DNA from: Rhizobacter sp. Root1238
Lineage (GTDB): Bacteria; Pseudomonadota; Gammaproteobacteria; Burkholderiales; Burkholderiaceae_C
NCBI RefSeq assembly: GCF_001425825.1
Contig: NZ_LMDM01000048.1
Location: forward strand, 162,151 to 226,150
Direction: 5' to 3'
DNA length: 64,000 bases
The notes below the pieces were generated by a model. It saw only the letters and a program-made list of their open reading frames with translations, ran no database searches and had not been told where the DNA came from. A program made the translations under genes and the position numbers. Positions 28,202 to 39,415 of the stretch are shown piece after piece (the first letter of the stretch is position 1; every line of letters starts with the position of its first letter).

Positions 28202-29545
28202 TCAGTACTCGGGGCTCGGCGGGGCCCAGGCCGCGGCGTCGGGCAATTCGGAGGAGTCGGGCTCATCGGAAGCGTCGGGCTCATCGAATTGATCGAGTGG
28301 ATCGGGATCATCGGTCGCCGGATCGGCCGGCACCGGTTGGTAGCCCAGCGGCAGAGTTGAGGACGAATGCATCGCGTTCAAGTCGTCCTGCAGCGTGCCG
28401 GACGCCGCAGCCGACAGGATGCGACGCAACTCCGGCAGGCCGCGGCCGTCGAGCGCGCTGACGAAGACGCGTGGGACACGCACGCCGCCATCAAGTTCCA
28501 GCACATCGGCGTGATGGCGCGGAAGGTGTGCGAACTCGAGCCTGTCGAGCTTGTTGCAGACCAGCACCTGCTGGATGTCGGCCGCGCCGATGTCGCCCAG
28601 CACGCGCTGCACCTCGGCCATCTGCTCGGCCTGCACCGGGCTCGCGGCATCGATCACGTGCAGCAGCAGGTCGGCATCGGCCGCCTCCTGCAGCGTCGCC
28701 TCGAAGGCCTCGACCAGCTTGTGCGGCAGGTCGCGGATGAAGCCGACGGTGTCCGAGAGCGCGGCCGAGCGGCTGGCGCCTTCGAGGTAGAGCTGGCGCG
28801 TGGTGGTGTCGAGGGTCGCGAACAGCTGGTCGGCCGAATAGCTCTTCGCATTGACCAGTGCATTGAACAGCGTCGACTTGCCGGCATTGGTGTAGCCGAC
28901 CAGCGAGATGCGGAAGGTGCCGCTGCGCTCGCGCGACTTGCGCTGCGTGTTGCGCTGCTTCTTGACGCGCACCAGCCGTTCCTTCACGGACTTAATGCGC
29001 TCGCCGATCATCCGGCGGTCGAGTTCGATCTGCGCCTCGCCGGGGCCGCCGCGATTGCCGATGCCGCCGCGCTGGCGCTCCAGGTGGCTCCAGCGGCGCA
29101 CCAGGCGGGTCGACAGGTATTGCAGCCGGGCCAGCTCGACCTGCAGCTTGCCCTCGTGACTCTGCGCGCGGGCGGCGAAGATCTCGAGGATCAGCATCGT
29201 GCGGTCGGCGACCGCCACGCCCAGGTGGCGTTCGAGGTTGCGCTGCTGCGCGGGCGACAAGGCCTGGTCGAACAGCACCGCTTCGGCCTGATGGCCGAGC
29301 ACCAGGGCCTTGATCTCGTCGGCCTTGCCCGAGCCGACGAACAGCGCCGGGTCGGGCGACTTGCGCCGTGCCGTGATCCGGGCCACCGGCACATCGCCGG
29401 CCGATTCGGCCAGCAGCGCGAGCTCGTCGAGGCTCGCATCGAAATGCGAGCCACCGCCGTGCGAGCCACCGCCGAAGTCGACGCCGACCAGGATCGCGCG
29501 CGGCAAGTCCGACTGCGTGGCGGCACTGGAGCCGGCGGCCGTCAT
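28202..29545 (-). CDS. hflX: Ribosome-associated GTPase HflX
   Basis: GTPase that splits stalled or stress-damaged ribosomes. The ATG at 29545 is preceded by GGCGGAG at good spacing and gives 447 residues; an in-frame GTG at 29581 is the alternative. The N-terminal domain includes KADEIKALV and VLFDQALSPAQQRNLE. The Gly-rich linker ERQRGGIGNRGGPGEAQIE precedes the coiled region. The G1 loop is GYTNAGKSTLFN, with G3 DTVGFIRDLPHKLVEAF and G4 NKLD. The C-terminus has an extra acidic tail of about 60 residues (ATDDPDPLDQFDEPDASDEP). Confidence 0.94.
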   Translation of the reverse strand: MTAAGSSAATQSDLPRAILVGVDFGGGSHGGGSHFDASLDELALLAESAGDVPVARITARRKSPDPALFVGSGKADEIKALVLGHQAEAVLFDQALSPAQQRNLERHLGVAVADRTMLILEIFAARAQSHEGKLQVELARLQYLSTRLVRRWSHLERQRGGIGNRGGPGEAQIELDRRMIGERIKSVKERLVRVKKQRNTQRKSRERSGTFRISLVGYTNAGKSTLFNALVNAKSYSADQLFATLDTTTRQLYLEGASRSAALSDTVGFIRDLPHKLVEAFEATLQEAADADLLLHVIDAASPVQAEQMAEVQRVLGDIGAADIQQVLVCNKLDRLEFAHLPRHHADVLELDGGVRVPRVFVSALDGRGLPELRRILSAAASGTLQDDLNAMHSSSTLPLGYQPVPADPATDDPDPLDQFDEPDASDEPDSSELPDAAAWAPPSPEY

Positions 29546-29600
29546 GCGGGGCTCCGCCTCGGGAGTTGGTGGCGCACCCACCCGGACGGCCTCAGCGGTC

Positions 29601-29843
29601 TCAGGTCTGCTCCGGCGCCTCGGCGGCGTGGAAATTCACCGCGCGGCCGGGCACGACGGTCGAGATCGCGTGCTTGTAGACCATCTGCGTCACGGTGTTG
29701 CGCAGCAGGACGACGTATTGATCGAAGGATTCGATGTGGCCCTGCAATTTGATGCCGTTCACCAGGTAGATCGACACCGGAACATGCTCTTTGCGGAGCA
29801 GGTTCAGAAATGGGTCTTGTAGAAGCTGCCCTTTATTGCTCAC
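29601..29843 (-). CDS. hfq: RNA chaperone Hfq
   Basis: Hexameric Sm-like protein pairing small RNAs with mRNAs. The 80 residues use a GTG start ([14 protein letters not shown]). The Sm1 motif [20 protein letters not shown] and the Sm2 motif [10 protein letters not shown] are intact, including the Gln of the proximal site and the KH pair. The short C-terminal tail (AEAPEQT) is typical of betaproteobacteria. It lies between der (83 nt) and hflX, the conserved arrangement. Confidence 0.97.
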   Translation of the reverse strand: MSNKGQLLQDPFLNLLRKEHVPVSIYLVNGIKLQGHIESFDQYVVLLRNTVTQMVYKHAISTVVPGRAVNFHAAEAPEQT

Positions 29844-29926
29844 GATATGCTCCGTGATGGAAAGTGATGGAGGTCGTCACGTTAACACAGCGCCGTGCTG
29901 CATCGCAGCGCAGGTCGCCAAATGAC

Positions 29927-31258
29927 TCAATCTTTGTCGGCGAACGGATTGCTCGACGATCGCATCTCGATGCGCAGCGGCGTGCCGACCAGCTTGTAGT
30001 GTTCGCGGAAGCGCCCTTCGAGGAAGCGCTTGTAGACGTCGGTCACGTGCTCGAGCGAATTGCCGTGGATCACGATCAGCGGCGGGTTCATGCCGCCCTG
30101 GTGGGCATAGCGCAGCTTCGGGCGGAACGCACCGGCGCGCTTCGGCGTCTGGAGCTCCACCGCCTCGTGCAGCAGGCGGGTCAGCACCGGCGTCGTCATC
30201 TTGCGGGTGGCCGACGCATGCGCATCGGCAATGCCCTTCCACACCGGGCCGAGCCCCTGGCGCTTGATCGCCGAGATCAGCAGCACCGGCGCGAACTTCA
30301 GGAACGCGAGGCGCTGCTCGATCGAGCGCTCGAGCGTCTGCTTCTGGTAGTCGTCGACCGCATCCCACTTGTTGATCGCCACCACCACCGCGCGGCCGCT
30401 CTCGAGGATGTAGCCGGCGATGTGCGCGTCCTGGTCGGTCACGCCCTGGGTCGCGTCGAGCAGCAGCAGCACGACGTTCGCATCGGCGATCGCCTGCAGC
30501 GTCTTGACGACCGAGAACTTCTCGATCGCCTCGAACACCTTGCCCTTGCGGCGCAGTCCGGCGGTGTCGATCAGCTCGAACTTCTGGCCATGGCGTTCGA
30601 ACGGCACGGTGATCGCGTCGCGCGTGGTGCCCGGCTGGTCGAAGGCCACCAGGCGCTCTTCGCCGAGCCAGGTGTTGATCAGCGTCGACTTGCCGACGTT
30701 CGGCCGGCCGGCGACGGCCAGGCGGATCGGGGCGCCCTCTTCCGGTTCTTCAGGCTCGTCGTCGAACACGAAGTCTTCGAGCGCGGCCTCGGTCAGGCTG
30801 CGGATGCCCTGGCCGTGCGCCGACGAGATCGGGTGCGGCTCGCCCATGCCGAGCTCGTAGAACTCGCCGAGCAGCGGCGAATCGACCATGCCTTCGGCCT
30901 TGTTGACGGCCAGCAGCACCTTCTTGTTGACCGAGCGCAGGTAGCGGGCGATGTCGTGGTCGTGCGCCGACACGCCGGCGCGCACGTCGACGACGAAGAT
31001 CACCGCATCGGCTTCGGCAACCGCCTGTCGCGTCTGCTTGGCCATCTCCTTGACGATGCCGGTGGTGCTGTCGGGTTCGAAGCCGCCGGTGTCGACGACG
31101 ATGAACTCGCGGTCGCCCAGTCGGCCGTCGCCGTAGTGGCGATCACGCGTCAGGCCGGCGAAGTCCGCGACGATCGCGTCGCGGCTCTTGGTCATCCTGT
31201 TGAACAGGGTCGACTTGCCCACGTTGGGGCGGCCGACAACCGCGATCACAGGTTTCAT
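29927..31258 (-). CDS. der: Ribosome biogenesis GTPase Der (EngA)
   Basis: Essential GTPase with two tandem G domains, acting in 50S subunit maturation. The protein has 443 residues. The first P-loop, [15 protein letters not shown], is near 8-22, with DTGGFE as G3. The second, [16 protein letters not shown], is near 185-200, with [10 protein letters not shown] and NKWD (G4). The C-terminal KH-like domain contains [18 protein letters not shown]. The gene lies 16 nt after bamB, as in other proteobacteria. Confidence 0.97.
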   Translation of the reverse strand: MKPVIAVVGRPNVGKSTLFNRMTKSRDAIVADFAGLTRDRHYGDGRLGDREFIVVDTGGFEPDSTTGIVKEMAKQTRQAVAEADAVIFVVDVRAGVSAHDHDIARYLRSVNKKVLLAVNKAEGMVDSPLLGEFYELGMGEPHPISSAHGQGIRSLTEAALEDFVFDDEPEEPEEGAPIRLAVAGRPNVGKSTLINTWLGEERLVAFDQPGTTRDAITVPFERHGQKFELIDTAGLRRKGKVFEAIEKFSVVKTLQAIADANVVLLLLDATQGVTDQDAHIAGYILESGRAVVVAINKWDAVDDYQKQTLERSIEQRLAFLKFAPVLLISAIKRQGLGPVWKGIADAHASATRKMTTPVLTRLLHEAVELQTPKRAGAFRPKLRYAHQGGMNPPLIVIHGNSLEHVTDVYKRFLEGRFREHYKLVGTPLRIEMRSSSNPFADKD

Positions 31259-31274
31259 CGAAAGTCTCTCAATC

Positions 31275-32393
31275 TCACTCGGGGCGGAAGGCGAACAGGC
31301 CGCCGTTGCGCGTGGTCACCAGCAGCGTGGTGCCGCTCAGCACCGGCTTGCCGACCACCGGGCTGCCATCGGTCGGCAGGCGCAGCTTGAAGCTGCCGTC
31401 GGCGGTCGAGATCCAGTGCACGTAGCCCTCGACATCGCCGAACACGGCCATCTTGTTGACGACGATCGGCGACGACAGGCCGCGGTACAGCAGCTTCTCG
31501 ATGCTCCAGGCCACCTCGCCGCTGGCGGTACGCCACGCGGTGACGCGGTCGCTGGCATCGGCCGCGACGGTCACGTCCTCGTCGGCGGCGACGCCTTGCA
31601 GGCCGCCGATGTTGCGGGTCCATGCGAGGCTGCCGCGCTCGGCGTTGACGCAGGCCACCGCGGCCTGGAAGGCGCGCGCGCAGACGTTGTCGCCGACGCG
31701 GGCGGCCGGCGCGACCAGGTCGGCCAGCCGCTCGATCTCGTTGGTGCCGCGCGGCGATGCGAGCGACACCTCCCAGCGCACGGTGCCGCGCAGCGGGTCG
31801 AGCCCGGCGAGCTTGGCGCCCTGCCCGACCAGCAAGGTGTCCTTGAAGGCCATCACGACGCCCGGCTGCGACAGCGTCAGCGCGTCGCCCGGGCGCTGGA
31901 AGGTCCAGAGCTTGCGGCCGTCGAGCACGTCGAAGGCCTGCACGACGCGGTCGACGCTCATCACGAAGACGCGCTCGCCGGCCACCAGCGGTGCGCTGCT
32001 GACACGTGCCGGCAGCTGCTTGCGCCAGATTTCCTTGCCGGCATCCAGCGTGACCAGCTGGTTGTCGCGGGTCACGACGCTGGCGTAGCGGCCGTCGCTG
32101 CCGACACCGGCGCTGAGCCGGCCGTCGGCCGTGCCGCGCCAGGCTTCCTGGCCGTTGTCGGCCCGGTAGGCGTAGACCGTGCCGTCATCGCCGGCCACGA
32201 TGAAGTTGCCGCCGGCCGCGACGACGGCCATCGGGAACTTCAGCGTGCCGATCGATTGCGTCCAGACCTGGCGGCCGGCGATCGACGGCGTCAGCTCCTC
32301 GAGCACCGTCGGGTCGGGGCGGGTCGACTTGCTCGCGCAGGCGGCCAGCACCGCGACCGCCATGCCCAGCGCGAGACGGGTCAGTCCCCTCAT
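31275..32393 (-). CDS. bamB: Outer membrane assembly lipoprotein BamB
   Basis: Beta-propeller lipoprotein of the BAM complex. The 372 residues start with a lipoprotein signal ending at the lipobox LAAC-AS (near residue 20). WD/PQQ-type beta-propeller repeats follow, visible as recurrent blocks such as [32 protein letters not shown] and [15 protein letters not shown]. The start overlaps the stop of the upstream TPR gene as ATGA, and der follows 16 nt later. bamA and bamD are also in this window, in separate operons. Confidence 0.94.
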   Translation of the reverse strand: MRGLTRLALGMAVAVLAACASKSTRPDPTVLEELTPSIAGRQVWTQSIGTLKFPMAVVAAGGNFIVAGDDGTVYAYRADNGQEAWRGTADGRLSAGVGSDGRYASVVTRDNQLVTLDAGKEIWRKQLPARVSSAPLVAGERVFVMSVDRVVQAFDVLDGRKLWTFQRPGDALTLSQPGVVMAFKDTLLVGQGAKLAGLDPLRGTVRWEVSLASPRGTNEIERLADLVAPAARVGDNVCARAFQAAVACVNAERGSLAWTRNIGGLQGVAADEDVTVAADASDRVTAWRTASGEVAWSIEKLLYRGLSSPIVVNKMAVFGDVEGYVHWISTADGSFKLRLPTDGSPVVGKPVLSGTTLLVTTRNGGLFAFRPE

Positions 32394-33079
32394 GGGCCGA
32401 CCTTCTTGACGGCCGCGGCATCCGCGGCCGCACTGGCCGCAGGAGCGGCGCCGAGCGCCGTCAGCTTGGCCTCGACCAGCTGGCGGTAGTCGACCGCGCT
32501 GTCGAACGACTTCCAGGCCTGGTTGTAGGCGGCCTTCGCTTCGTCGGCCTTGCCCTGCGCCAGCAGCACGTCGCCGCGGCGGTCGGCCACCAGGCCTTCG
32601 AAGCCGGGCGTGGTGGCGGCGTCGAGGGCCTTCAGCGCTTCGTCGTACTTCTTCTGGTCGAGCAGCAGGCCGGCCAGCCGCAGGCGGGCGATGGTCTGGT
32701 ACTCGGCCTCGCTCGCGTTCTCGCTGGCCCAGGTCAGGCTGGCGCGGGCGGCGTCGGCCTGGCCCTTCTCGAACTGCAGCTTGGCGGTCAGCAGCGCGGC
32801 CTGCTGCGCGAACGCGGTGCGCGGGAAGCGCTCCTTCATCTCGCCGAAGACCCGGCCGGCCTGGTCGGTGTTGCCGGCGCTCACGGCCTTGTCGAGCTCG
32901 TCGAACAGCATGCCGGCCTTGGCCGACTGCTCGCGCTGCCAGTAGGTCCAGCCGTTCCAGGCAGCGAAGCCGCCCAGCGCCAGGATCAGCACCCAGGTGA
33001 TCAGGTTGCCGTACTGGTTCCAGAACGCCTTCAGCTGGTCGATCTGTTCTTGTTCTTCGAGGTCGAGGTGGGTGGCCAT
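32390..33079 (-). CDS. YfgM-like tetratricopeptide membrane protein
   Basis: A 229-residue protein of the YfgM family, an ancillary factor of the SecYEG translocon and periplasmic chaperones in E. coli. The cytoplasmic N-terminus (DLEEQEQIDQLKAFWNQYGN) is the family signature. A membrane helix covers about 24-44 and a periplasmic domain with TPR-like helices occupies the rest. It ends in an Ala-rich tail. The order hisS-yfgM-bamB-der is conserved in proteobacteria, and bamB is coupled by ATGA. Confidence 0.9.
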   Translation of the reverse strand: MATHLDLEEQEQIDQLKAFWNQYGNLITWVLILALGGFAAWNGWTYWQREQSAKAGMLFDELDKAVSAGNTDQAGRVFGEMKERFPRTAFAQQAALLTAKLQFEKGQADAARASLTWASENASEAEYQTIARLRLAGLLLDQKKYDEALKALDAATTPGFEGLVADRRGDVLLAQGKADEAKAAYNQAWKSFDSAVDYRQLVEAKLTALGAAPAASAAADAAAVKKVGP

Positions 33080-33112
33080 GGGGATCGTTGGAAATTTCGG
33101 ACGAAGCCGGGA

Positions 33113-34435
33113 TTATGCGTTGCGCAGTTCAGCCGCCCATTCGGACACGCCGGAGAGCGGCAAGTTGCGTTGTGTGACAGCCGGGTCACGCAATGACTTC
33201 AGCGCCACCTCGCCGGCCGCCAGTTCCGATTCACCGAAGATCAGCGCCCAGGTGGCGCCGCTCTGGTCGGCCTTCTTGAACTGCGCCTTCATGTTGCCGC
33301 CGCCGGCGTGCATCTGCACCGAAACGCCGGCCGCGCGCAGCGCCTGCAGCGTGCTCATCGCCTGCGGCAGCACCGCGGGCGACATCAGCACCGCATAGGC
33401 GCGCGGTGCCGCCGACGGCACCGGCAGCTTCAGCTCCTGGATCAGCAGCAGCAGCCGTTCGATGCCGAGGCCGAAACCGACCGCCGGCGCCGGCTTGCCG
33501 CCGAGCTGCTCGATCAGCCCGTCGTAGCGGCCGCCGCCGCACACCGTGCCCTGCGAGCCGAGCAGGTCGGTGACCCATTCGAAGACGGTGAGGTTGTAGT
33601 AGTCCATGCCGCGCACCAGGCGCGGGTTGACGCGGTACGGCAGCCCGGCCGCGTCGAGGATCCCGCGCACCGTGTCGAAGTGCGCCAGCGACGCCTCGCC
33701 GAGGAAGTCCATCAGCTTCGGGGCCGCTTCGATCAGCGCCTGCAGCGCCGGGTTCTTGCTGTCGAGGATGCGCAGCGGGTTGCTGTGCAGGCGGCGCTTC
33801 GAGTCGTCGTCGAGCGCGTCGGCATGCTGCTCGAAGTACGCGACCAGCGCGTCGCGGTGCGCGCGCCGCTCGTCGGGCTGGCCGAGGCTGTTCAGTTCGA
33901 GCCGCACATGCTCGCCCTCGACCAGGCCGAGCTCGCGCCACAGCAGGCGCGTCATCAGGATCAGCTCGGCGTCGACATCGGGGCCGGCGAAACCGAGCGC
34001 CTCGACGTCCAATTGGTAGAACTGTCGGTAGCGGCCCTTCTGCGGCTTCTCGTGGCGGAACATCGGGCCCAGCGTCCAGATGCGCAGCGGGCCGTTGTAC
34101 AGCGCGTTGTGCTCGACCATCGCGCGCACGATGCCGGCCGTGGCCTCCGGGCGCAGCGTCAGGCGGTCGCCGTTCATCGAATCGGTGAACGAGTACATCT
34201 CCTTCTCGACGATGTCGGTCACCTCGCCCAGGCCGCGCACGAACAGCGCGGTGGGCTCGACGATCGGCGTCAGCAGGTACTGGTAGCCGTGGCGCGCCAG
34301 CACCGAGCGCACCGTGGTCTCGAACCACAGCCACAGCCCGGCGTCGGGCAGCTTCTCGGTGCGCGGCACGCTCGCCGGCAGGATGTCGTTCATGCCCTTC
34401 ACGGCCTGGAGGGCGGCTTGCTTGGTGTCAGCCAT
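33113..34435 (-). CDS. hisS: Histidine-tRNA ligase
   Basis: Class II aminoacyl-tRNA synthetase, 440 residues. The start is the ATG at 34435, followed by [11 protein letters not shown]; the frame open upstream is ispG in another frame. Motif 2 is visible as [19 protein letters not shown]. The histidine-specific signatures are [15 protein letters not shown] and [15 protein letters not shown], with [12 protein letters not shown] as motif 3. The C-terminal anticodon-binding domain includes [17 protein letters not shown]. Confidence 0.97.
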   Translation of the reverse strand: MADTKQAALQAVKGMNDILPASVPRTEKLPDAGLWLWFETTVRSVLARHGYQYLLTPIVEPTALFVRGLGEVTDIVEKEMYSFTDSMNGDRLTLRPEATAGIVRAMVEHNALYNGPLRIWTLGPMFRHEKPQKGRYRQFYQLDVEALGFAGPDVDAELILMTRLLWRELGLVEGEHVRLELNSLGQPDERRAHRDALVAYFEQHADALDDDSKRRLHSNPLRILDSKNPALQALIEAAPKLMDFLGEASLAHFDTVRGILDAAGLPYRVNPRLVRGMDYYNLTVFEWVTDLLGSQGTVCGGGRYDGLIEQLGGKPAPAVGFGLGIERLLLLIQELKLPVPSAAPRAYAVLMSPAVLPQAMSTLQALRAAGVSVQMHAGGGNMKAQFKKADQSGATWALIFGESELAAGEVALKSLRDPAVTQRNLPLSGVSEWAAELRNA

Positions 34436-34524
34436 GGAAACCTTGGATCGATGGATGGAAGAGCCGCCCGAGGGCAGCTGCGGCAACGCGGTGGCGGCGA
34501 CCGGCGACGCGCGCAGGGGCGCGG

Positions 34525-35850
34525 TCAGGCGGTCGCGGTCGAATGCTGGGCGGTGGCCGAGCCGAAGCGCTTCTCGATGTAGTCCTCGACCAGCGTCTGG
34601 AACTCCTGCGCGATGCGCTCGCCGCGCAGCGTCAGCGCCTTCTCGCCGTCGATGAAGACCGGCGCGGCCGGCGCCTCGCCGTTGCCCGGCAGGCTGATGC
34701 CGATGTCGGCATGCTTGCTCTCGCCCGGGCCGTTGACGATGCAGCCCATCACCGCGACCTTCATCTTCTCGACGCCCGGGTAGCGCGCGCGCCACACCGG
34801 CATCTGCTCGCGCAGGTAGTCGTCGATCTGCTTGGCCAGTTCCTGGAAGGTGGTGCTGGTGGTGCGGCCGCAGCCGGGGCAGGCGGTGACGCTCGGGTTG
34901 AACGCGCGCAGGCCGAGCGACTGCAGGATCTCGAGCGCGACCACCACCTCTTGCGTGCGGGCTTCGCCGGGCTGGGGCGTCAGCGACACGCGGATCGTGT
35001 CGCCGATGCCCTGCTGCAGCAGCAGCGACAGCGCCGCGGTCGACGCGACGGTGCCCTTGGTGCTCATGCCGGCCTCGGTGAGGCCCAGGTGCAGCGGGTA
35101 GTCGCAGCGCTTCGCGAGCGCCTGGTAGACGCTGACGAGGTCCTGCACGCCGGACATCTTGCACGACAGCACGATCTGCTCGCGCCGCAGGCCGATCTCT
35201 TCGGCGCGCTTCGCGGATTCGATCGCCGACGTGATGATCGCGCGGTACATGATCTGCTGCGGCTCGAACGGCTCGGCGCGGCGGCCGTTCTCGTCCATCA
35301 TCTGCGCGAGCAGTTCCTGGTCGAGGCTGCCCCAGTTGACGCCGATGCGCACCACCTTGTCGTGGCGCGCGGCGGCCTCGATCATCTGCGCGAACTGCCG
35401 GTCGCGCTTGTCGCCCTTGCCGACGTTGCCGGGGTTGATGCGGTACTTCGACAGCGCCTCGGCGCAGGCCGGGTGCTCGGTGAGCAGCTTGTGGCCGTTG
35501 TAGTGGAAATCGCCGATCAGCGGCACGTCGATGCCCATGCGGTCGAGCTGGTCGCGGATGTGCGGCACCGCGGCTGCCGCTTCGGGCGTGTTGACGGTGA
35601 TGCGGACCATCTCGGAGCCGGCCACCGCCAGCTCCTTCACCTGGATCGCGGTCTCGATGACCTGCACCGTGTCGGTGTTGGTCATCGACTGCACGCGCAC
35701 CGGCGCGCCGCCACCGATCGTCACGGTGCGCGCACCCCAGCGCACCTGCGCCTGCACGGTGGCGCGCTGCACCGGACGGGCCGGCTCGATGAACTCGTCG
35801 TCCAGCAGCGAAGCCGACAACGAAGCCGACGAGGAAGAGATGGCGGTCAT
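34525..35850 (-). CDS. ispG: 4-hydroxy-3-methylbut-2-en-1-yl diphosphate synthase
   Basis: [4Fe-4S] enzyme making HMBPP in the MEP isoprenoid pathway. The 441 residues are longer than E. coli IspG, with an N-terminal extension and an inserted segment, as is usual in betaproteobacteria. The TIM-barrel part starts [19 protein letters not shown] and includes IGDFHYNGH and RINPGNVG. The cluster cysteines are in TACPGCGRT and [11 protein letters not shown] near the C-terminus. It starts 3 nt after the RodZ-like gene. Confidence 0.96.
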   Translation of the reverse strand: MTAISSSSASLSASLLDDEFIEPARPVQRATVQAQVRWGARTVTIGGGAPVRVQSMTNTDTVQVIETAIQVKELAVAGSEMVRITVNTPEAAAAVPHIRDQLDRMGIDVPLIGDFHYNGHKLLTEHPACAEALSKYRINPGNVGKGDKRDRQFAQMIEAAARHDKVVRIGVNWGSLDQELLAQMMDENGRRAEPFEPQQIMYRAIITSAIESAKRAEEIGLRREQIVLSCKMSGVQDLVSVYQALAKRCDYPLHLGLTEAGMSTKGTVASTAALSLLLQQGIGDTIRVSLTPQPGEARTQEVVVALEILQSLGLRAFNPSVTACPGCGRTTSTTFQELAKQIDDYLREQMPVWRARYPGVEKMKVAVMGCIVNGPGESKHADIGISLPGNGEAPAAPVFIDGEKALTLRGERIAQEFQTLVEDYIEKRFGSATAQHSTATA

Positions 35851-35853
35851 GGC

Positions 35854-36861
35854 TTACTCGAGATCGAACTTGGCGATGTTGTCACGCGTGGGCGTCATCG
35901 ACACCGCGCGACCGCGGTAGGTCACGCTGGTGGCGGAGACATTGCCGATTCTGACGTGAAGCGGGGAAGCCCCGTCCAGTCCCAAGGACTCTCCGGGCTG
36001 CAGCAAGCGCGACACCAGCACGGTGCCGCGGCCGTCGATCACCTCGACCCAGGACTCGGCGCTGGCCTTCAGCAGCAGCGCGCCGGAGGTGGTGCGCGGC
36101 GCGGGCGCCGAGGCCGCCACGGGCGCCGTCGGAGTCGACTGCACGGGCGCCGGCGCGGGCACGGGCAGCGCGGCAGGTGGCACGGCCGGCGTCACCGGCG
36201 ACGACCCGGCGGGCGCCGAAACGACCGGCAGCGTCACCGTCTCGACCACCGTGTTCGGCGGCAGCGTCGGCGGCATCAGCGCCGACGGCTCGGACGCGCC
36301 GGCATCGGCCGGTGCCGGCGACGGCGACGACACCGCCTCGGAGACGCGCGGCAGGTTGGACGCGATCCAGCCGCTCGGCAGCAGGTAGACCGCCGCGGCG
36401 GCCAGCGCCAGCAGCACCGCGCCGATGACGCCCGGGTTCTTCAGGAAGCTCAGGTCGGTCGGCACGCCACCCAGCGGCTTGTCGCGGAACGGCGCATTCA
36501 GGCCCTGGCTCAGGTGGTCCAGCCGGTGCGCCTGCGGCTGCGGCAGCAGCGCGAGCACCGGCGCCGCATCGATCTTCAGCGTGCGGCAGACGGTCTGCGC
36601 CAGCGCGCGGGTGAACGTGGCATCGGGCAGCTCGTCGAAACGGTCGGCCTCGAGCATCTCGAGCTTGCGCGGCGCGACCTTGATCGAGGTCGCCAGCGCG
36701 GCGATGTGCAGGCCGCGCGCCTGGCGGGCCTGGCGCAGCAGCATGCCGGCGGTCACCGTTTCGGCGGCCGGGGCCGGCGCCGCTGCGGGTTCCACCGCCG
36801 GCGTCGCGTCAGCGGGCGCGGCGCCTTCGGGGTCGGGTTCAGCCGGCACCGGATCACTCAT
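35854..36861 (-). CDS. RodZ-like helix-turn-helix membrane protein
   Basis: Predicted bitopic protein of the RodZ/YfgA family that links MreB to the cell wall machinery. The ATG at 36861 gives 335 residues. Residues 1-40 are Pro/Ala-rich, and the Xre-type helix-turn-helix is at about 43-105 ([20 protein letters not shown]). A membrane helix is near 150-170. A long Pro/Ser/Ala linker precedes the periplasmic DUF4115 domain at 265-335 ([17 protein letters not shown]). Its stop lies 8 nt inside pilW, and ispG starts 3 nt on. RodZ function in shape control is inferred from family and context. Confidence 0.85.
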   Translation of the reverse strand: MSDPVPAEPDPEGAAPADATPAVEPAAAPAPAAETVTAGMLLRQARQARGLHIAALATSIKVAPRKLEMLEADRFDELPDATFTRALAQTVCRTLKIDAAPVLALLPQPQAHRLDHLSQGLNAPFRDKPLGGVPTDLSFLKNPGVIGAVLLALAAAAVYLLPSGWIASNLPRVSEAVSSPSPAPADAGASEPSALMPPTLPPNTVVETVTLPVVSAPAGSSPVTPAVPPAALPVPAPAPVQSTPTAPVAASAPAPRTTSGALLLKASAESWVEVIDGRGTVLVSRLLQPGESLGLDGASPLHVRIGNVSATSVTYRGRAVSMTPTRDNIAKFDLE

Positions 36862-37668
36862 CGAACTGCCCCCGCTCGAACGCCGACGATTCGCGCGATT
36901 GCGGGAAGCGGTCGCGCAACTGGCGCCCGAGGTCGACCACGCCCTGGCGGTTGCCGAGCTTGTTCTCGATGCGTGCGGCGAGCCACAGCGTCTGCGCGCT
37001 CGACTGGTCGGCCACCGCATTGACGCGGCGGATGTAGAAGCGGGCGCGCTCGAAGTCGCCGCGGCGCAGCAGCACCTCGGCCAGGTTGACGCCGGTGGCC
37101 GGGTTGGCCGGGTCGAGCTCGTAGGCGCGCAGCAGCGTCGCCTCGGCCTCGGGCCACTGGCCGGCGCGTGCCTGGCACACGCCCTTGGCCAGGATCGAGC
37201 GGACGCTGCCGGTGTACTGCGGTGCCGTCATCGCCTGCTCGAACAGCGGGAAGGCCTCGTCGTAGCGCTTCTGCTGGCACAGGTACCAGCCGTAGTTGTG
37301 CAGCGTGTCGCCGTCGCGCGGGCTCAACTGCAGCGCGCGGCGGAAGCTTTCCTGGGCCAGCACGTCGTCGTTCAGGCCGGCATAGATCAGGCCCCGCAGG
37401 TTGTAGCCCTCGACCATGTCGGGCTGCGCCTGCAGCGCGAGCTTCACTTCGTCGAGCGCGGTGGTCAGCTGGCCGCGCGCGAAATACGCGCTCGCGAGCT
37501 CCATGCGCACGCGGGCGCGCTTGCCGGCCTCGGTCTCGTCGGACGACGTCGTCCGGTCCCGGCTCGACTGCTCGACACCGTTCACGGTGGTGGTGGTGGT
37601 ACAGCCCCCGATCAACGCGGACAAGGCCGCAACGGCCAGCGTGATCGACAAGCAACGACGTCCCCAGG

Positions 37669-37672
<4 letters not shown>
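36854..37672 (-). CDS. pilW: Type IV pilus biogenesis/stability lipoprotein PilW/PilF
   Basis: TPR lipoprotein of the PilW/PilF family, needed for secretin multimerisation in type IV pili. The 272 residues begin with a lipoprotein signal, lipobox LIGGC-TT near residue 24. At least four TPR units follow, visible as [40 protein letters not shown] and [20 protein letters not shown]. The start overlaps the rlmN stop as ATGA. No other pilus genes are in the window; the rlmN-pilW-rodZ-ispG order is conserved regardless. Confidence 0.9.
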
Positions 37673-38826
<1,154 letters not shown>

Positions 38827-38881
38827 GCCAGCCTCCATCGTCAAGGACGTCGCTCGCGCCGCTGTTGGCTCAGTCGCCCGC

Positions 38882-39307
38882 TTATCGCGAGTAGACGTTC
38901 ATGCCGGGGAAGAAGAACGCGATCTCGACAGCCGCCGTTTCCGGGGCGTCCGAGCCGTGCACGGCATTGGCGTCGATGCTGTCGGCGAAGTCGGCGCGGA
39001 TCGTGCCCTTCTCGGCCTTCTTCGGGTCGGTGGCGCCCATCAGGTCGCGGTTCTTGCCGATGGCGCCTTCGCCTTCCAGCGCCTGGATCATCACCGGGCC
39101 GGAGATCATGAAATCGACCAGGTCCTTGAAGAACGGACGGGCCTTGTGCACCGCGTAGAACGCTTCGGCTTCGCCGCGCGACAGGTGGGCCATGCGCGCA
39201 GCCACGACCTTCAGGCCCGCGCCTTCGAAGCGGCTGTAGATCTGGCCGATCACGTTCTTCGCGACGGCGTCGGGTTTGATGATGGAAAGAGTACGTTCGA
39301 TCGCCAT
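38882..39307 (-). CDS. ndk: Nucleoside diphosphate kinase
   Basis: Transfers the gamma-phosphate between nucleoside tri- and diphosphates through a phosphohistidine. The ATG at 39307 ([15 protein letters not shown]) gives 141 residues, the family norm. The Pi-loop [17 protein letters not shown] and the active-site segment [12 protein letters not shown] with the catalytic His (near 117) are intact. It lies 108 nt after rluB and 55 nt before rlmN. Confidence 0.98.
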   Translation of the reverse strand: MAIERTLSIIKPDAVAKNVIGQIYSRFEGAGLKVVAARMAHLSRGEAEAFYAVHKARPFFKDLVDFMISGPVMIQALEGEGAIGKNRDLMGATDPKKAEKGTIRADFADSIDANAVHGSDAPETAAVEIAFFFPGMNVYSR

Positions 39308-39415
39308 GATTTTTTCTCCTGAATCAAGCACTTGGCAAAGCTTCGGATTGTATCGCTTGAAGCACCGGCGGCGACTGCCGCCCGGTGCCTGGAACGGTCT
39401 TGTCGCGCCGTGGAC